DNA of 64,000 nt from Bradyrhizobium sp. Ash2021 (GTDB lineage: Bacteria > Pseudomonadota > Alphaproteobacteria > Rhizobiales > Xanthobacteraceae). Both the position numbers and the translations under genes were made by a program. Numbering within the stretch: the first letter of the stretch is position 1; each line of letters begins with the position of its first letter. The notes under the pieces were generated by a model that was given only the letters and a program-made list of their open reading frames with translations, was not told the DNA's origin and searched no databases. Shown piece after piece: positions 45,141 through 53,690 of this stretch. Location of the stretch: the NCBI RefSeq assembly GCF_031202265.1, contig NZ_CP100604.1:5624501-5688500 (forward strand). Reading direction: 5' to 3'.

Positions 45141-45534
45141 AGTTGCACTTCTCGGTTTCTTTTTTTGGTCAAGGTCCAGCATTTCCATGCGGGCGTAAAC
45201 GAGTGGTTAATGATTCGAAACTTGCATTCAGAGATTTTTAGATGGTTGCCGATTAGTCGCTGTGAGCGCTGTCACGGTTCGAGGCTAAAGCCATCGGGCC
45301 GGGCGTCTTGCGGGTCATAAAAGGCAATATCGGGGCAATTCCGGCCTTTTGGACCGCGTCGGGTCTTTTCGCCGCAGGGGCGCGGATCGATAGAAGATGC
45401 TAGGAGTTCCGCCTTGCGGAGAAGGATTTCACCTTTTTGGCCGCCGGGTTCCCTTAGGCCCCTCCATCCCCTATACTCTCCGCGATGGCTTGAACAGGAA
45501 TTCTTCAGTAACTTCAATAATATGAGGTAACATC
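45141..45534. other. Intergenic between divergent genes; no gene seen
   Basis: 394 bp between the hypothetical gene (minus) and the peroxiredoxin gene (plus). Several short frames exist without ribosome-binding sites. It must hold both promoters; I cannot place -35/-10 boxes with confidence. Confidence 0.5.
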
Positions 45535-46194
45535 ATGGCACTCCAGATTGGCGCTGTCGCCCCCGACTTCGAAGCCCAGACCACCGAAGGTAAAATCAAA
45601 TTCCACGACTGGATCGGCAACAGCTGGGCCCTGCTGTTCTCGCATCCCAAGGATTTCACGCCGGTTTGCACCACCGAACTCGGCGCGCTCGCAAAGTTGA
45701 AGCCGGAATTCGACAAGCGCGGCATCAAGCTGATGGGCCTGAGCGTGGATCCCGTCGACCGGCACGCCAAATGGTCCGAGGACATCAAGGAGACGCAAGG
45801 TGCCGCACCGAACTATCCGATGATCGGCGACACCGATTACAACGTCTCAAAACTCTACGACATGCTGCCGGCGTCGACCTCGGGCGATCCGCTAACGCGC
45901 ACGCCCGCGGACAACCAGACCGTCCGCAACGTCTTCGTTATCGGGCCCGACAAGAAGATCAAGCTGGTGCTGGTCTATCCGATGACCACCGGCCGCAATT
46001 TCCAGGAAATATTGCGCGTGATCGATTCCCTGCAGATGACCGCAAAGCATCGGGTCGCGACGCCGGCCGACTGGAAACAGGGCGAAGACGTCATCATCGC
46101 GGGCTCCGTCTCCGACGACGAGGCCAAGACGATCTATCCGCAGGGCTGGAAGGCGCCGAAGCCGTACATCCGGATCGTGCCGCAGCCGAAGTGA
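45535..46194 (+). CDS. 1-Cys peroxiredoxin (Prx6-type)
   Basis: 219 residues. The active site is HPKDFTPVCTTELGALAKL with peroxidatic C45; no resolving Cys is present, and the length with the C-terminal dimer domain (WKQGEDVIIAGSVSDDEAKT) fits the Prx6 subgroup. It reduces H2O2 and organic peroxides, using glutathione or ascorbate-type reductants in the family. GAGGTAAC before the ATG is a usable ribosome-binding site. Next downstream is a photolyase pseudogene. Confidence 0.94.
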   Translation: MALQIGAVAPDFEAQTTEGKIKFHDWIGNSWALLFSHPKDFTPVCTTELGALAKLKPEFDKRGIKLMGLSVDPVDRHAKWSEDIKETQGAAPNYPMIGDTDYNVSKLYDMLPASTSGDPLTRTPADNQTVRNVFVIGPDKKIKLVLVYPMTTGRNFQEILRVIDSLQMTAKHRVATPADWKQGEDVIIAGSVSDDEAKTIYPQGWKAPKPYIRIVPQPK

Positions 46195-46297
46195 CGACGC
46201 GTCAGATTTTCGGCGCGAGCCAGTTCGCGACAGCAAGGGCGGCGGTCGAGGAGACCGCCGTCACGCAGGCGCCCCAGGAGATGTCGACGACGATCGC

Positions 46298-47128
46298 ATG
46301 ACGAGCGCCCCGCCCATCATCGTCTGGTTTCGCGATGATCTGCGCCTGTCCGACCACCCTGCCCTGCACGCCGCGGCGAACGCCGGCACGCCGGTGATTT
46401 GTCTGTACGTCCACGACGAGGAGAGCCGCGCGCTGAAGCCGCCGAACGCCCGGCCCCGGCGGCGCCGCGCGGTGGCTTGCGCAGTCGTTGCGTAGCCTGC
46501 AAGCCAGTCTGGGCGTCATCGGCGCGCCGCTCATGCTGCGCAAAGGGCCGGCCGCCAGCGTTATCGGCAAGTTCGCGCGCGAGGCCGATGCCCGCGCTGT
46601 GTTTTGGAACGAGATTACGCAGGCGCCACATCAAGCCGTTGTCGGAGAAGTTGAAGCCGTGCTTGCAAGGGACGGTATTAGCTCGCAAAAATTTCCCGGC
46701 GACCTCCTCACAGCGCCCGTCAATATCCGCAACAAGGAGGGCCGCGGCCTGCGCATGTTCACGCCGTTCTGGCGGCGGGTGCAAATGCTTGGCGATCCGC
46801 CAAAACCGCTTCCCGCACCGAGGAAGTTGAGCGGGTCGCGGGCTCCGGCGCCGATGCGGCGCCTTATTTCCGGGTATTCAACCCGATCCTGCAGGGCCAG
46901 AAATTCGATCCCGATGGCGCCTATGTCAGGCGCTGGGTGCCGGAGCTTACGCGGCTGCCGGCCGGCCCGATCCATCAGCCCTGGACGGCGACGCCGCTCG
47001 AACTTGCCGCCGCCGGGGTCGAACTCGGCAACACCTATCCCTACCCGATCGTCGATCACAAGACGGCTCGTGAACGCGCGTTGGCCGCCTACACCGGGAT
47101 CCGCAACGCGTCGATGACATCCGTTTGA
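46298..47128 (+). pseudogene. phr: Deoxyribodipyrimidine photolyase, frameshifted and internally deleted
   Basis: The N-terminus is clear: MTSAPPIIVWFRDDLRLSDH, then AGTPVICLYVHDEESRALKP. A frameshift near 46455 moves the match to the +1-related frame (SLQASLGVIGAPLMLRKGPA, FTPFWRRVQMLGDPPKPLPA). At about 46830 the match jumps back to the first frame and to the far C-terminus (VAGSGADAAPYFRVFNPILQ, GQKFDPDGAYVRRWVPEL, IVDHKTARERALAAYTGI). About 190-200 residues of the FAD-binding and catalytic domain are missing. The gene would have used blue light to split UV dimers; this copy cannot. Confidence 0.9.
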
Positions 47129-47182
47129 CGCTTTCATAAATCTCGCTATCGTTGTGACCGCAGTAAATTACTGGGGGATGAC

Positions 47183-47464
47183 ATGAACGACGATACACCC
47201 GTGACTGAACAGCCGACTGAAATCGCAAGCACCGCCGCCGAACCGGCCGCGATGCCGGTGGTCAAGAAGGCCAAAAAGGCGGCCAAGAAAGCCGTGAAGA
47301 AGGCGGCGCCGAAGAAGAAAGCCAAAAAGGCCGCCAAGAAATCGGCAAAGAAAGCGGCAAAGAAAGCGGCGAAGAAGTCCAAGAAGGCGGCCAAGAAAAC
47401 CGCAAAGAAGGCCGTCAAGAAGGTAGCCAAGAAGAAAAAGAAGGCGAAGAAATCCAAGCGCTGA
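47183..47464 (+). CDS. Lys/Ala-rich histone H1-like DNA-binding protein
   Basis: 93 residues. An acidic/neutral N-terminus (MNDDTPVTEQPTEIASTAAE) is followed by about 65 residues of KKAAKK-type repeats ending KKKKKAKKSKR. It resembles bacterial histone H1-like/AlgP-type proteins that bind and condense DNA non-specifically. GGGGG precedes the ATG. The reverse strand shows long Phe/Ala-rich frames that are only shadows of the repeat. A strong terminator follows at 47526. Confidence 0.85.
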   Translation: MNDDTPVTEQPTEIASTAAEPAAMPVVKKAKKAAKKAVKKAAPKKKAKKAAKKSAKKAAKKAAKKSKKAAKKTAKKAVKKVAKKKKKAKKSKR

Positions 47465-47525
47465 TCCGGCGCATAACGCCGAACCAGTCTTGCGAACGGT
47501 TTGCGCAATGGTCGGCGTGGCCCGC

Positions 47526-47560
47526 AAAAGCCTCCGGGTGAACCTGGAGGCTTTTGTTTT
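47526..47560 (+). terminator. Rho-independent terminator of the histone-like gene
   Basis: aaaagcctcc gggtgaacct ggaggctttt followed by gtttt: a 10 bp stem with T-tract, 61 bases after the stop. Confidence 0.9.
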
Positions 47561-47599
47561 TGTTGATGGCGTGCCGAACGCACGGGCTTGCGGTCGCCG

Positions 47600-48364
47600 C
47601 TAGGCTGCGAGCCTCGACCCGCTTGCTGTTCGGACTTTTTTCCCTTTGGGAATTAGCAGACCTTTACTCGTAGGTTTGCGATGCTCGCTGCGGTGTCCGA
47701 GCCGGCTCTCTTTCGCGAACCGCTTTTCTTTCGCCTTGGACGCGAAAACCTCTTTCACCTTGCCGTTTTGCTTGACGATCACATAGCCGCCCTTGGTCAT
47801 GCTGAACGGCTTCTTGAGCAGGCCGAGATGATCGAATTTTGTCTTGGGCGGGTGCTTGAACGGTTCGAACCAGGCGGGATGCAGGAAGTTTGACATCTTT
47901 ATCCCGTCCACCACGAAGGTATCCTCTTCCACGGCGTCGCACATCTCATAGGCGTATTCGGTGCCGTCAGCGGCCTCCGCCCACAGGTTTGCGATCGGAT
48001 CGATCGCCATCTCAAACAACTCATGGCAAGCCGTAACGCTGACGAGCTCGTTGGCCGCGAGGGTCGTCTTGACGAAGATTTTCGACACCGGCTGCCCGTC
48101 CTTGGTCAGGTCGTGATAGCCGAGCGCACCGGCGGCGTCGGCATTGTCGAAATAGACGAATTGCCAGTCGGACCGTTTCGCTGTCTTTGTATTATACAAT
48201 CTCAGCGGGTAGCCCCAGACCGGCAGAAAGTACTGGTCGTAGCATTTTTGCAATGCGGCGGTGAGCTTGTCGAAGGGTACGCCGAGATCGACCGTCGCCT
48301 TGTTGATGCAGGCGACGTTGACGGCACCGCCTTGTCCTGCCTGGGCCGCGCGAATAACTTTCAT
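47600..48364 (-). CDS. Conserved hypothetical protein with HELFEMAIDP motif
   Basis: 254 residues from the ATG at 48364 (MKVIRAAQAGQGGAVNVACI), with a near-perfect AAGGAGG ribosome-binding site. The centre reads ANELVSVTACHELFEMAIDP, IANLWAEAADGTEYAYEMCD, AVEEDTFVVDGIKMSNFLHP. The HExxE...DP pattern recalls uncharacterised proteins with SHEVLEMLVDP, which look like degenerate zincins: the second His of HExxH is replaced by Glu, with DP and later Glu/Asp as possible ligands. The basic C-terminus (KKVRTASGSRLAA) is disordered. Protease activity is unproven. Confidence 0.8.
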   Translation of the reverse strand: MKVIRAAQAGQGGAVNVACINKATVDLGVPFDKLTAALQKCYDQYFLPVWGYPLRLYNTKTAKRSDWQFVYFDNADAAGALGYHDLTKDGQPVSKIFVKTTLAANELVSVTACHELFEMAIDPIANLWAEAADGTEYAYEMCDAVEEDTFVVDGIKMSNFLHPAWFEPFKHPPKTKFDHLGLLKKPFSMTKGGYVIVKQNGKVKEVFASKAKEKRFAKESRLGHRSEHRKPTSKGLLIPKGKKVRTASGSRLAA

Positions 48365-48473
48365 GAAAACCTCCTTTGCTATCGCACAAAATATCGCGCC
48401 CTCAAGATAGCACGGAATCAAACAACACGTTAAGGCTGTTGTTGGATCGGAGGCGGATTGCTTTCACCCTGAG

Positions 48474-49376
48474 TCAAGACTTCCGGTTGACCAGAAACAC
48501 CGCCGCGGCGCAGGCAACCATCCCGACGACAGCCACCGCGTCCAGCCGCTCGCCGAACAGGACATAGGCCATGACAGCGGTCACCGCCGGCACCAGATAG
48601 AACAGGCTTGCGACCGAGGTCGCGGCCGAACGTCGGATCAGCCAGTACAACAGCCCGATCGACCCGATCGACAGCACCACCGCCAGCCACGCCAGCGCCA
48701 GCATGAACTCGGTGGTCCAGTGCACCACATTGGTCTCGAACAGCCAGGCGCCGATGCCGAAAAACACCGTGACCGCGATGTACTGCACGAGATTGCCGGC
48801 GCGCCAGTCGATCTGGTTGCAGTAACGCCGCTGATAGAGTGTCCCCAGCGTGATGCTGATCAGCGATACGCCTGACGCCAGCCAGCCCCAGCCCGCCTCG
48901 CCGCTCATCGGCCGGTCGTGCAGGATCAGCACGACGCCGAGGAGCCCGACCATTAAGCCCGTCCATTGCAGCGGTGTCACGCGTTCGCCGAGCCAGCGGT
49001 TTGCAATTGTCGAGGTCAGGATCGGTTGCAGGCCGGGTATCAGCGCCGAGAGGCCGGCCGGAATCGAATGCGAGATCGCAACCGCAGTACCGCCGAGATA
49101 GATCCCGTGCACCAAAAGCCCCGCGACGATGCTGTGGCCGATGCCGGCCCGGTCGGGCCATCGCGGCCGCGCAACCGCAACGATGATCGCCATCAATCCG
49201 ACCACGCACGCCATCCGAATGGCGAGATAGGTAAACGGCTCGGCATTGTGCAGCACATATTTGGTGCCGATAAAGCCGGTACTCCAGAGCACGACGAAAA
49301 TCGCCGGCGCCGCGCGCGCGGCAGTTTCCTCGAAGTTTTTGTTCATTGCCGCCCTGATTGCCTGATCATGGGCCAT
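48474..49376 (-). CDS. EamA/DMT-superfamily transporter
   Basis: 300 residues with ten transmembrane helices in two EamA repeats: FVVLWSTGFIGTKYVLHNAE ... LIPGLQPILTSTIANRWLGE and LGTLYQRRYC ... VASLFYLVPAVTAVMAYVLF, GERLDAVAVVGM. Such transporters usually export amino acids or metabolites across the inner membrane; the substrate is unknown. The ATG at 49376 has AGGA eight bases before it; MNKNF at 49346 is an alternative. Confidence 0.9.
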   Translation of the reverse strand: MAHDQAIRAAMNKNFEETAARAAPAIFVVLWSTGFIGTKYVLHNAEPFTYLAIRMACVVGLMAIIVAVARPRWPDRAGIGHSIVAGLLVHGIYLGGTAVAISHSIPAGLSALIPGLQPILTSTIANRWLGERVTPLQWTGLMVGLLGVVLILHDRPMSGEAGWGWLASGVSLISITLGTLYQRRYCNQIDWRAGNLVQYIAVTVFFGIGAWLFETNVVHWTTEFMLALAWLAVVLSIGSIGLLYWLIRRSAATSVASLFYLVPAVTAVMAYVLFGERLDAVAVVGMVACAAAVFLVNRKS

Positions 49377-49402
49377 CGGGCAATCCTGAAATAGTGAGAG
49401 TT

Positions 49403-49504
49403 GTCATGCCCCGCGAAGGCGGGGCATCCAGTACGCCGCGCCTTCTCGGTTCTATCGCTGACGTCTCTGGAATACTGGATCGCCCGGTCAAGCCGGGCGA
49501 TGAC
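49403..49504. repeat. Palindromic repeat bounded by GTCAT/ATGAC (102 bp)
   Basis: gtcatgccccgcgaaggcgg ggcatcc ... ggatcgcccggtcaagccgg gcgatgac. Each arm also carries its own hairpin (ccccgcgaaggcgggg; gcccggtcaagccgggc). Follows the start of the EamA gene. Confidence 0.75.
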
Positions 49505-49532
49505 AGCGGGGGTATGTCAAGATCGTAGAGCC

Positions 49533-49650
49533 GTCATTGCGAGCCACCGGGTCGCGCGAACGCGCGCCCGATGACAGGCTCCGCGAAGCAATCCATCTTG
49601 CCGCGCAAAGAAAGTATGGATTGCTTCGTCGCTTCGCTCCTCGCAATGAC
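49533..49650. repeat. Palindromic repeat bounded by GTCAT/ATGAC (118 bp)
   Basis: gtcattgcgagccaccgggt ... cgtcgcttcgctcctcgcaatgac. The right arm and the inner gaagcaatccat/atggattgcttc match the element at 29798, while the left arm carries an extra cgcgcgaacgcgcgcccgat insert. Confidence 0.8.
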
Positions 49651-49659
49651 GGCAAACAT

Positions 49660-50160
49660 GACCTCGCATTCCCGCAACACGATGTGCCCGAGTCCTGCAT
49701 GAATCTTTCGCCCTCTTCAAACAGAGGGCGCAGGGAAAGCCGGGTGCGCGCTGCACCCGCGGTCTCGCGTGCTAAATGCACACAGCAAAAACGCACACGA
49801 GCATACAGGTTCAGCGGAGAACATCCGGCCTTCCCTGCGCAATGGTTTTACGGCTTACTTCGTGCTCTCCTCGGTGAGTCGGGCTCTTTTGCCACCGTCA
49901 CTTCGCAGATCAACTCCGCCAAGCTTGGCGCCAGCGTCGGGCGCCAGGACCACACGACTTCGCCGTCCGCGTCAGCCACGTTCGTCCTCGTGACATCAGC
50001 GTCCACCGCATCCCACCGCGCGTTTCGTGACGATCGCGAGCCGCCCCTCTTGTCGGGTGAGACGGGCGAGCAGGTACCGGTGATTTGCCCGACGCGGCAA
50101 GAGGAAAATTTTCTCAAGTCGGGCTTGACAGCAAATTCACTGATTTGCCCGTCGGGCTAA
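49660..50160. repeat. Long dispersed lineage repeat (~500 bp), no gene
   Basis: Blocks such as gccctcttcaaacagagggc, cgcagggaaagccgggtgcg, ggttttacggcttacttcgt, catcccaccgcgcgtttcgt and gatttgcccgtcgggctaag are, from memory, parts of a large intergenic repeat scattered through Bradyrhizobium genomes. The frames it opens (for example on the minus strand at 49848-50117) are regularly mis-annotated as proteins. It starts 10 bp after the palindromic repeat at 49533. Confidence 0.6.
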
Positions 50161-50198
50161 GCCAGAGATCCAGCGCGCCCCGGGGGAAAGAATTCGCC

Positions 50199-50642
50199 CT
50201 ACCACTCTTCCGGGCAGGGATCGACGATCTTCCAGAGATCTTCGCCGTTCTTGATCTTCTTCATTTCGGTGGTCAGCCCGCCGTTGCGGCGGATCCAGTC
50301 CTTCACGGTGACCGGATAATACGACATCAGATCCGACGTCCCTTCCGAGCTCGTGACCTTGATGCCGAAGGTGAAGGCCTTGTCGTAATAGGCCTGATGG
50401 AAGCCGAGGCTGGCCTTCGGCGTCACGCAGATCTTGTTCATCGGGACGATACCGAACACCAGCGTGCAGGCGGAATTGCAGATGCCGTCGATGATCACAC
50501 GTTCCTTGCGGTCGGCGATGCGCTTGTACTTGGCCTTGTATTCCTCGACATACCCGCCGTGGTCGCGCGTGATGTGCAGATCGGCGCGCGCAGGTTGTGC
50601 GACAAAAACGAGAAACAGCAGGGCAAGGGGCGTGATGCGCAT
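50199..50642 (-). CDS. Exported ClpP/crotonase-like (COG3904-type) protein
   Basis: 147 residues from the ATG at 50642, with signal peptide MRITPLALLFLVFVAQPARA. The mature part reads GGYVEEYKAKYKRIADRKER, VIIDGICNSACTLVFGIVPM and ICVTPKASLGFHQAYYDKAF. The G-x-C-x-S-A-C-T run before a helix and the later GFHQ are the Ser and His positions of the ClpP/SppA-like fold seen in COG3904-type proteins. It may be a periplasmic Ser-dependent hydrolase. A Cys pair could form a disulphide. Substrate unknown. Confidence 0.75.
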   Translation of the reverse strand: MRITPLALLFLVFVAQPARADLHITRDHGGYVEEYKAKYKRIADRKERVIIDGICNSACTLVFGIVPMNKICVTPKASLGFHQAYYDKAFTFGIKVTSSEGTSDLMSYYPVTVKDWIRRNGGLTTEMKKIKNGEDLWKIVDPCPEEW

Positions 50643-50874
50643 GGATCGACCAGGAACCAATAACCTTGTCAGGACGCGGGAAAGCCGGTCCGTCCGGTGG
50701 ACCAAGCCCCAGAACTCTGGCGGGACTGTGTTGGGATATCGTTAAGCATCCCCAAGAGGCCAAAAATTGCCGCGGTGTGGCGGATTTCCCGCAGTTTTTC
50801 GCCCGATTTCGCGTAAAATGGGACCCGGATCGGCCAAAATGGTCTACTTTCAGCGGAATCCTGGGAGAATCGAG

Positions 50875-51135
50875 ATGACCAAACTGAAGTTTTTCTCTTT
50901 CGCCGCCCTGCTGTTGGCGGCGGCGATCGCGCCGACCCTGGCCGAAGCGCGCCACTACCGTCACCATCACCACTATTACTGGCCGCTGCCCTACCAGATC
51001 AGCTATCTGCACAATTACGGACCTGGCCCCACCCCTGGCAGCTTCGCTTATTATGATGGCCCCGCGAACAATCACTGCTACCAGGGCTCCGCCGCCTATC
51101 TCGGCCAGGACCGCCAGCGGCATCCCTGCTTCTGA
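50875..51135 (+). CDS. Small secreted His/Tyr-rich protein
   Basis: 86 residues from the ATG at 50875, with GGGAGAATCGAG upstream. Signal peptide MTKLKFFSFAALLLAAAIAP TLAEA (given in two parts), then ARHYRHHHHYYWPLPYQISY, a Gly/Pro-rich middle and two Cys in NHCYQG and RHPCF. The His-rich run could bind metal. No family recognised, but similar HYRHHHHYY-type exported proteins are common in Bradyrhizobium (memory). Confidence 0.7.
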   Translation: MTKLKFFSFAALLLAAAIAPTLAEARHYRHHHHYYWPLPYQISYLHNYGPGPTPGSFAYYDGPANNHCYQGSAAYLGQDRQRHPCF

Positions 51136-51178
51136 TCCGCATCTGGCCCTGCCCGGCCAAGTCTGATCAGGCCAGCAG

Positions 51179-51213
51179 GCACTCGTAGCTCAGATAGAGC
51201 ATCGGATTTCGAT
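51179..51213 (+). repeat. Partial copy of the tRNA-Arg(TCG) 5' half
   Basis: gcactcgtagctcag atagagcatcggatttcgat repeats the first ~39 bases of the tRNA gene at 51690, lacking the four bases ctgg of the D-loop. It lies 511 bp upstream of the true tRNA in the same orientation. It cannot fold as a tRNA. It looks like a recombination scar. Confidence 0.8.
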
Positions 51214-51422
51214 ACAAAATCTATCGCGCTACGTACCGCCACGTAGCGCACGAAAAACCCTTGCGGCACTCGCGTTTCCTGAGTTTCGGCGTCACTGGCA
51301 CAACGAAACAAAACGCGGCCAGATACGTGGTTCGCATGCCAAACGGAGGGGAATTAACGAAGTATGAAGATGTCCGTGAACATTTTAGGGGTTTCCGCCG
51401 TCAATGTGGCAGGAGCAATCGA

Positions 51423-51575
51423 ATGTACCGCAGACACCGCGCAGAACTCGAACGCAAGCTGGCCCAGGCCCTCCGATTGGCGCTGGAGCCCACAGATCCG
51501 CATACCCGCGAGCAGCTGGCCCAGCTGGTCGAGGACCTGGAGTTTCAGCTTCAAAGCCTTCGCAAGGCCGCCTAG
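51423..51575 (+). CDS. Small coiled-coil hypothetical protein (50 aa)
   Basis: MYRRHRAELERKLAQALRLA, LEPTDPHTREQLAQLVEDLE, FQLQSLRKAA: two amphipathic helices joined at a Pro turn. AGGAG lies about nine bases before the ATG at 51423. In-frame ATG at 51336 would add 29 residues without a ribosome-binding site. No domain recognised. Confidence 0.6.
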   Translation: MYRRHRAELERKLAQALRLALEPTDPHTREQLAQLVEDLEFQLQSLRKAA

Positions 51576-51689
51576 CTCCAGCCGTGCAAGTCTGGTATTC
51601 GAACCCGACGAAATTATTTTTGGTGGGGCGGTAGAGGTGCCTGTGCCTAAAAAAATTGGCACCTCGGCTAACCCATTGAAAAACCACAC

Positions 51690-51766
51690 GCACTCGTAGC
51701 TCAGCTGGATAGAGCATCGGATTTCGATTCCGAGGGTCGGGAGTTCGAATCTCTCCGAGTGCGCCA
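51690..51766 (+). tRNA. tRNA-Arg (anticodon TCG)
   Basis: 77 nt including CCA. Acceptor stem GCACTCG/CGAGTGC, D-arm with agctcagctggatagagc, anticodon stem TCGGA/TCCGA around tttcgat (anticodon TCG), T-loop gagttcgaatctc. The 3' end (cgagtgcgcca) recurs at 53832-53842, and the tRNA is surrounded by partial copies, as expected at a site used by integrative elements. Confidence 0.95.
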
Positions 51767-52484
51767 AATCACAGCCGAAAAATCTAATGATTACAATCAA
51801 GTATTTGAAATTGCTGGCTATTTACATCATGTACATCCAACAAAACGGCTAACAAAACGGCTAACACCTGCTCCGTGCGCGGAAGAACAATCGCCGTGCG
51901 CTACTGCAATCGATCAAGTGCTGACAGACATCAGCAACACCGTGCAAGCTGACCAGATCAAGTACATCACTGTGACCTTGCCCAAGGGTACCAAGGTCAT
52001 CAAATCAACGCGGACGATCATCACTCCCGCAACACCAGAAACGGCCAACAAAGAACGTTGGTTCGAAGTGAAGCGTCCCAAGTCGTACAAGGTGGAAAAT
52101 GGTCTCGTAACCATTACCCTCGCAAAGCACATGCTCGGTTATCATCGCCGAGCTATGTTGGACTTCGTATGTTGCTACGTGCTGGTCCTACAACGAGCGC
52201 GCCCCAGGCGGGGCACTACATCGTGGAAAATTAGACAACAGACGCGCCACGCCTCGGATGCGATGCTTAGTCGTTAAATCAGGGGTGGGGAGCTTTTCAG
52301 CGATAACGCGGCAGGGTGCTGAATTCGTTGTCCTGCAACACGTGGGATCACCTCGGTTATCCGCCTTGTAAAACGCTCAAGATCGTGGCTCCTTGTGCTA
52401 ATCCGCCTGTGACATTGCAACGCTACCGCAGGGTCCTTGTTGGAGCCGAGGCATGGGCGGAGACAGGGTGCGAAAAGTGAAAGT
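51767..52484. other. Accessory DNA downstream of tRNA-Arg; no secure gene
   Basis: Contains a near-tandem repeat of aacaaaacggctaac at 51838-51867, also found at 53732-53757. One plus-strand frame from inside the tRNA to 52277 contains the protein-like stretch DQVLTDISNTVQADQIKYIT, VTLPKGTKVIKSTRTIITPA, SYKVENGLVTITLAKHMLG, but no proper start. It may be the end of a phage-type gene. I list it as a possible remnant only. Confidence 0.35.
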
Positions 52485-52808
52485 ATGAAACTGATATCAA
52501 TAGTTACTGGTCCGATTGAGAAGAGCAGCCGATCAACGCTGACGCGCTTAGTGATCGCTGCTTTCGCATTGCTACTCTTCGTTCATGGTGCATCAGCCTT
52601 TGAATGGGCGGACGCTAAGAGGGTGAAGGTAGGAATGACCCAAGCCGAGGTCATCGCCATTCTTGGCCAACCGCGATCTGTGGCAACGCTCAAGAATGGT
52701 GATGAGAAGTGGCTGTGGATGTCGCAAGGTTTCCAAAACAAATCAGTAAGCTATGGCCTGAGAAACGGCCTTGTGACGTTGGTACCAAATTTATCAGCGT
52801 TCGAATAA
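52485..52808 (+). CDS. Exported BamE/SmpA-like small protein
   Basis: 107 residues from the ATG at 52485 (MKLISIVTGPIEKSSRSTLT). A hydrophobic signal segment (LVIAAFALLLFVHGASAF) is followed by VKVGMTQAEVIAILGQPRSV and LKNGDEKWLWMSQGF, which is the G-M-T-x-x-E-V...LG.P pattern of the BamE/SmpA fold. The downstream SYGLRNGLVTLVPNL completes a small beta sheet. No lipobox is seen, so it is probably periplasmic and soluble. Lower GC than its surroundings, which suggests acquisition. Confidence 0.65.
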   Translation: MKLISIVTGPIEKSSRSTLTRLVIAAFALLLFVHGASAFEWADAKRVKVGMTQAEVIAILGQPRSVATLKNGDEKWLWMSQGFQNKSVSYGLRNGLVTLVPNLSAFE

Positions 52809-52933
52809 CGGCAACGTCAGGCCGCCATCTGAGCCATCTCGTCCACTGGGAACGGAACTTTGGGGCCTGCGGCTGCGGCGACTAATATTTCTGCCAGGCC
52901 GCCAACGAGATAGATGGTCGCCGCAAAAGTTCA

Positions 52934-53572
52934 GTGGAGCTACGTGTGGTCTATTTCCGAAATGTGCGCGTCGTTATTGGTTTTGCGATATGTATGTACC
53001 CTTTCTTTGACGCGTCCTCTTGCAACGCAGCGTCTGTGGGAAATTCCCAGTCGGACACGGTCATCTGTCAAGGCCTGGATAGCGCGAAAATTGCGAAAGA
53101 GACTCGCGGGCGGCTAAGTCCGCCCGGGGACTGTGCGGTTCTTCCCAAGGCAAGCTGGCAGGCCGTTGTATTACTCGAAGGTGGCGATTTTTATTATCTC
53201 GCCGTACAGCTTCAAGACGGAGAGTATCGAAAAGTTTGGGCTGCCGCTGACCAGTTGTATCCGATTTATCCCGTCAACCCTGGCGCTAATAACGCTGGGA
53301 GCTGGCGAGAGATGATCAATGCTCAAATTCAGCGATGCTGGAAAAAACCTGCTGGAGATACCCCCCTCTCATCCAAAGCCACAATCATAGTGAGGCTGAA
53401 GCGCGACGGCACTCTTGACGGTATCATTTATGCGGATGAGGTGCCCAGAACGCCTTATCTGCGCGCATTTCAGGAGAATGCGATGCGAGCAATCACTGAG
53501 TGCCAGCCATATAAATTGCCTGCAGCCAATTTCGATGAATGGAAATTCTCGGAACTCACGTTTGCGGAGTGA
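52934..53572 (+). CDS. Exported protein with TonB/TolA-type C-terminal domain
   Basis: 212 residues from a GTG at 52934 (VELRVVYFRNVRVVIGFAIC). An N-terminal hydrophobic segment could be an anchor or signal. The last ~85 residues read MINAQIQRCWKKPAGDTPLS, TIIVRLKRDGTLDGIIYADE, RAITECQPYKLPAANFDEWK, i.e. a TonB C-terminal-type domain resembling the one at 7298. The middle contains Cys in VICQGL and DCAVLP. Reduced GC. The start codon is weakly supported. Confidence 0.6.
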   Translation: MELRVVYFRNVRVVIGFAICMYPFFDASSCNAASVGNSQSDTVICQGLDSAKIAKETRGRLSPPGDCAVLPKASWQAVVLLEGGDFYYLAVQLQDGEYRKVWAAADQLYPIYPVNPGANNAGSWREMINAQIQRCWKKPAGDTPLSSKATIIVRLKRDGTLDGIIYADEVPRTPYLRAFQENAMRAITECQPYKLPAANFDEWKFSELTFAE

Positions 53573-53690
53573 AATCCCGGACACTGGTACAGCCCGAAGT
53601 TACTGTTTCGAGTCCTGCATGTCCCTCCCTTGCTTTCGTGCATCTTCGCGTGAAATTTAATTGCACCACGTGCTCTTGTACTGTCCCCCG

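Noticed and set aside
47146..47583. Phe/Ala-rich hydrophobic frames on the minus strand that look like transmembrane proteins
   Set aside because: They are the complement of the Lys/Ala repeat of the histone-like gene and arise from aag/gcc codons.
49848..50117. 89-codon minus-strand ORF as a gene
   Set aside because: Lies within a dispersed lineage repeat that yields recurrent spurious ORFs; no ribosome-binding site.
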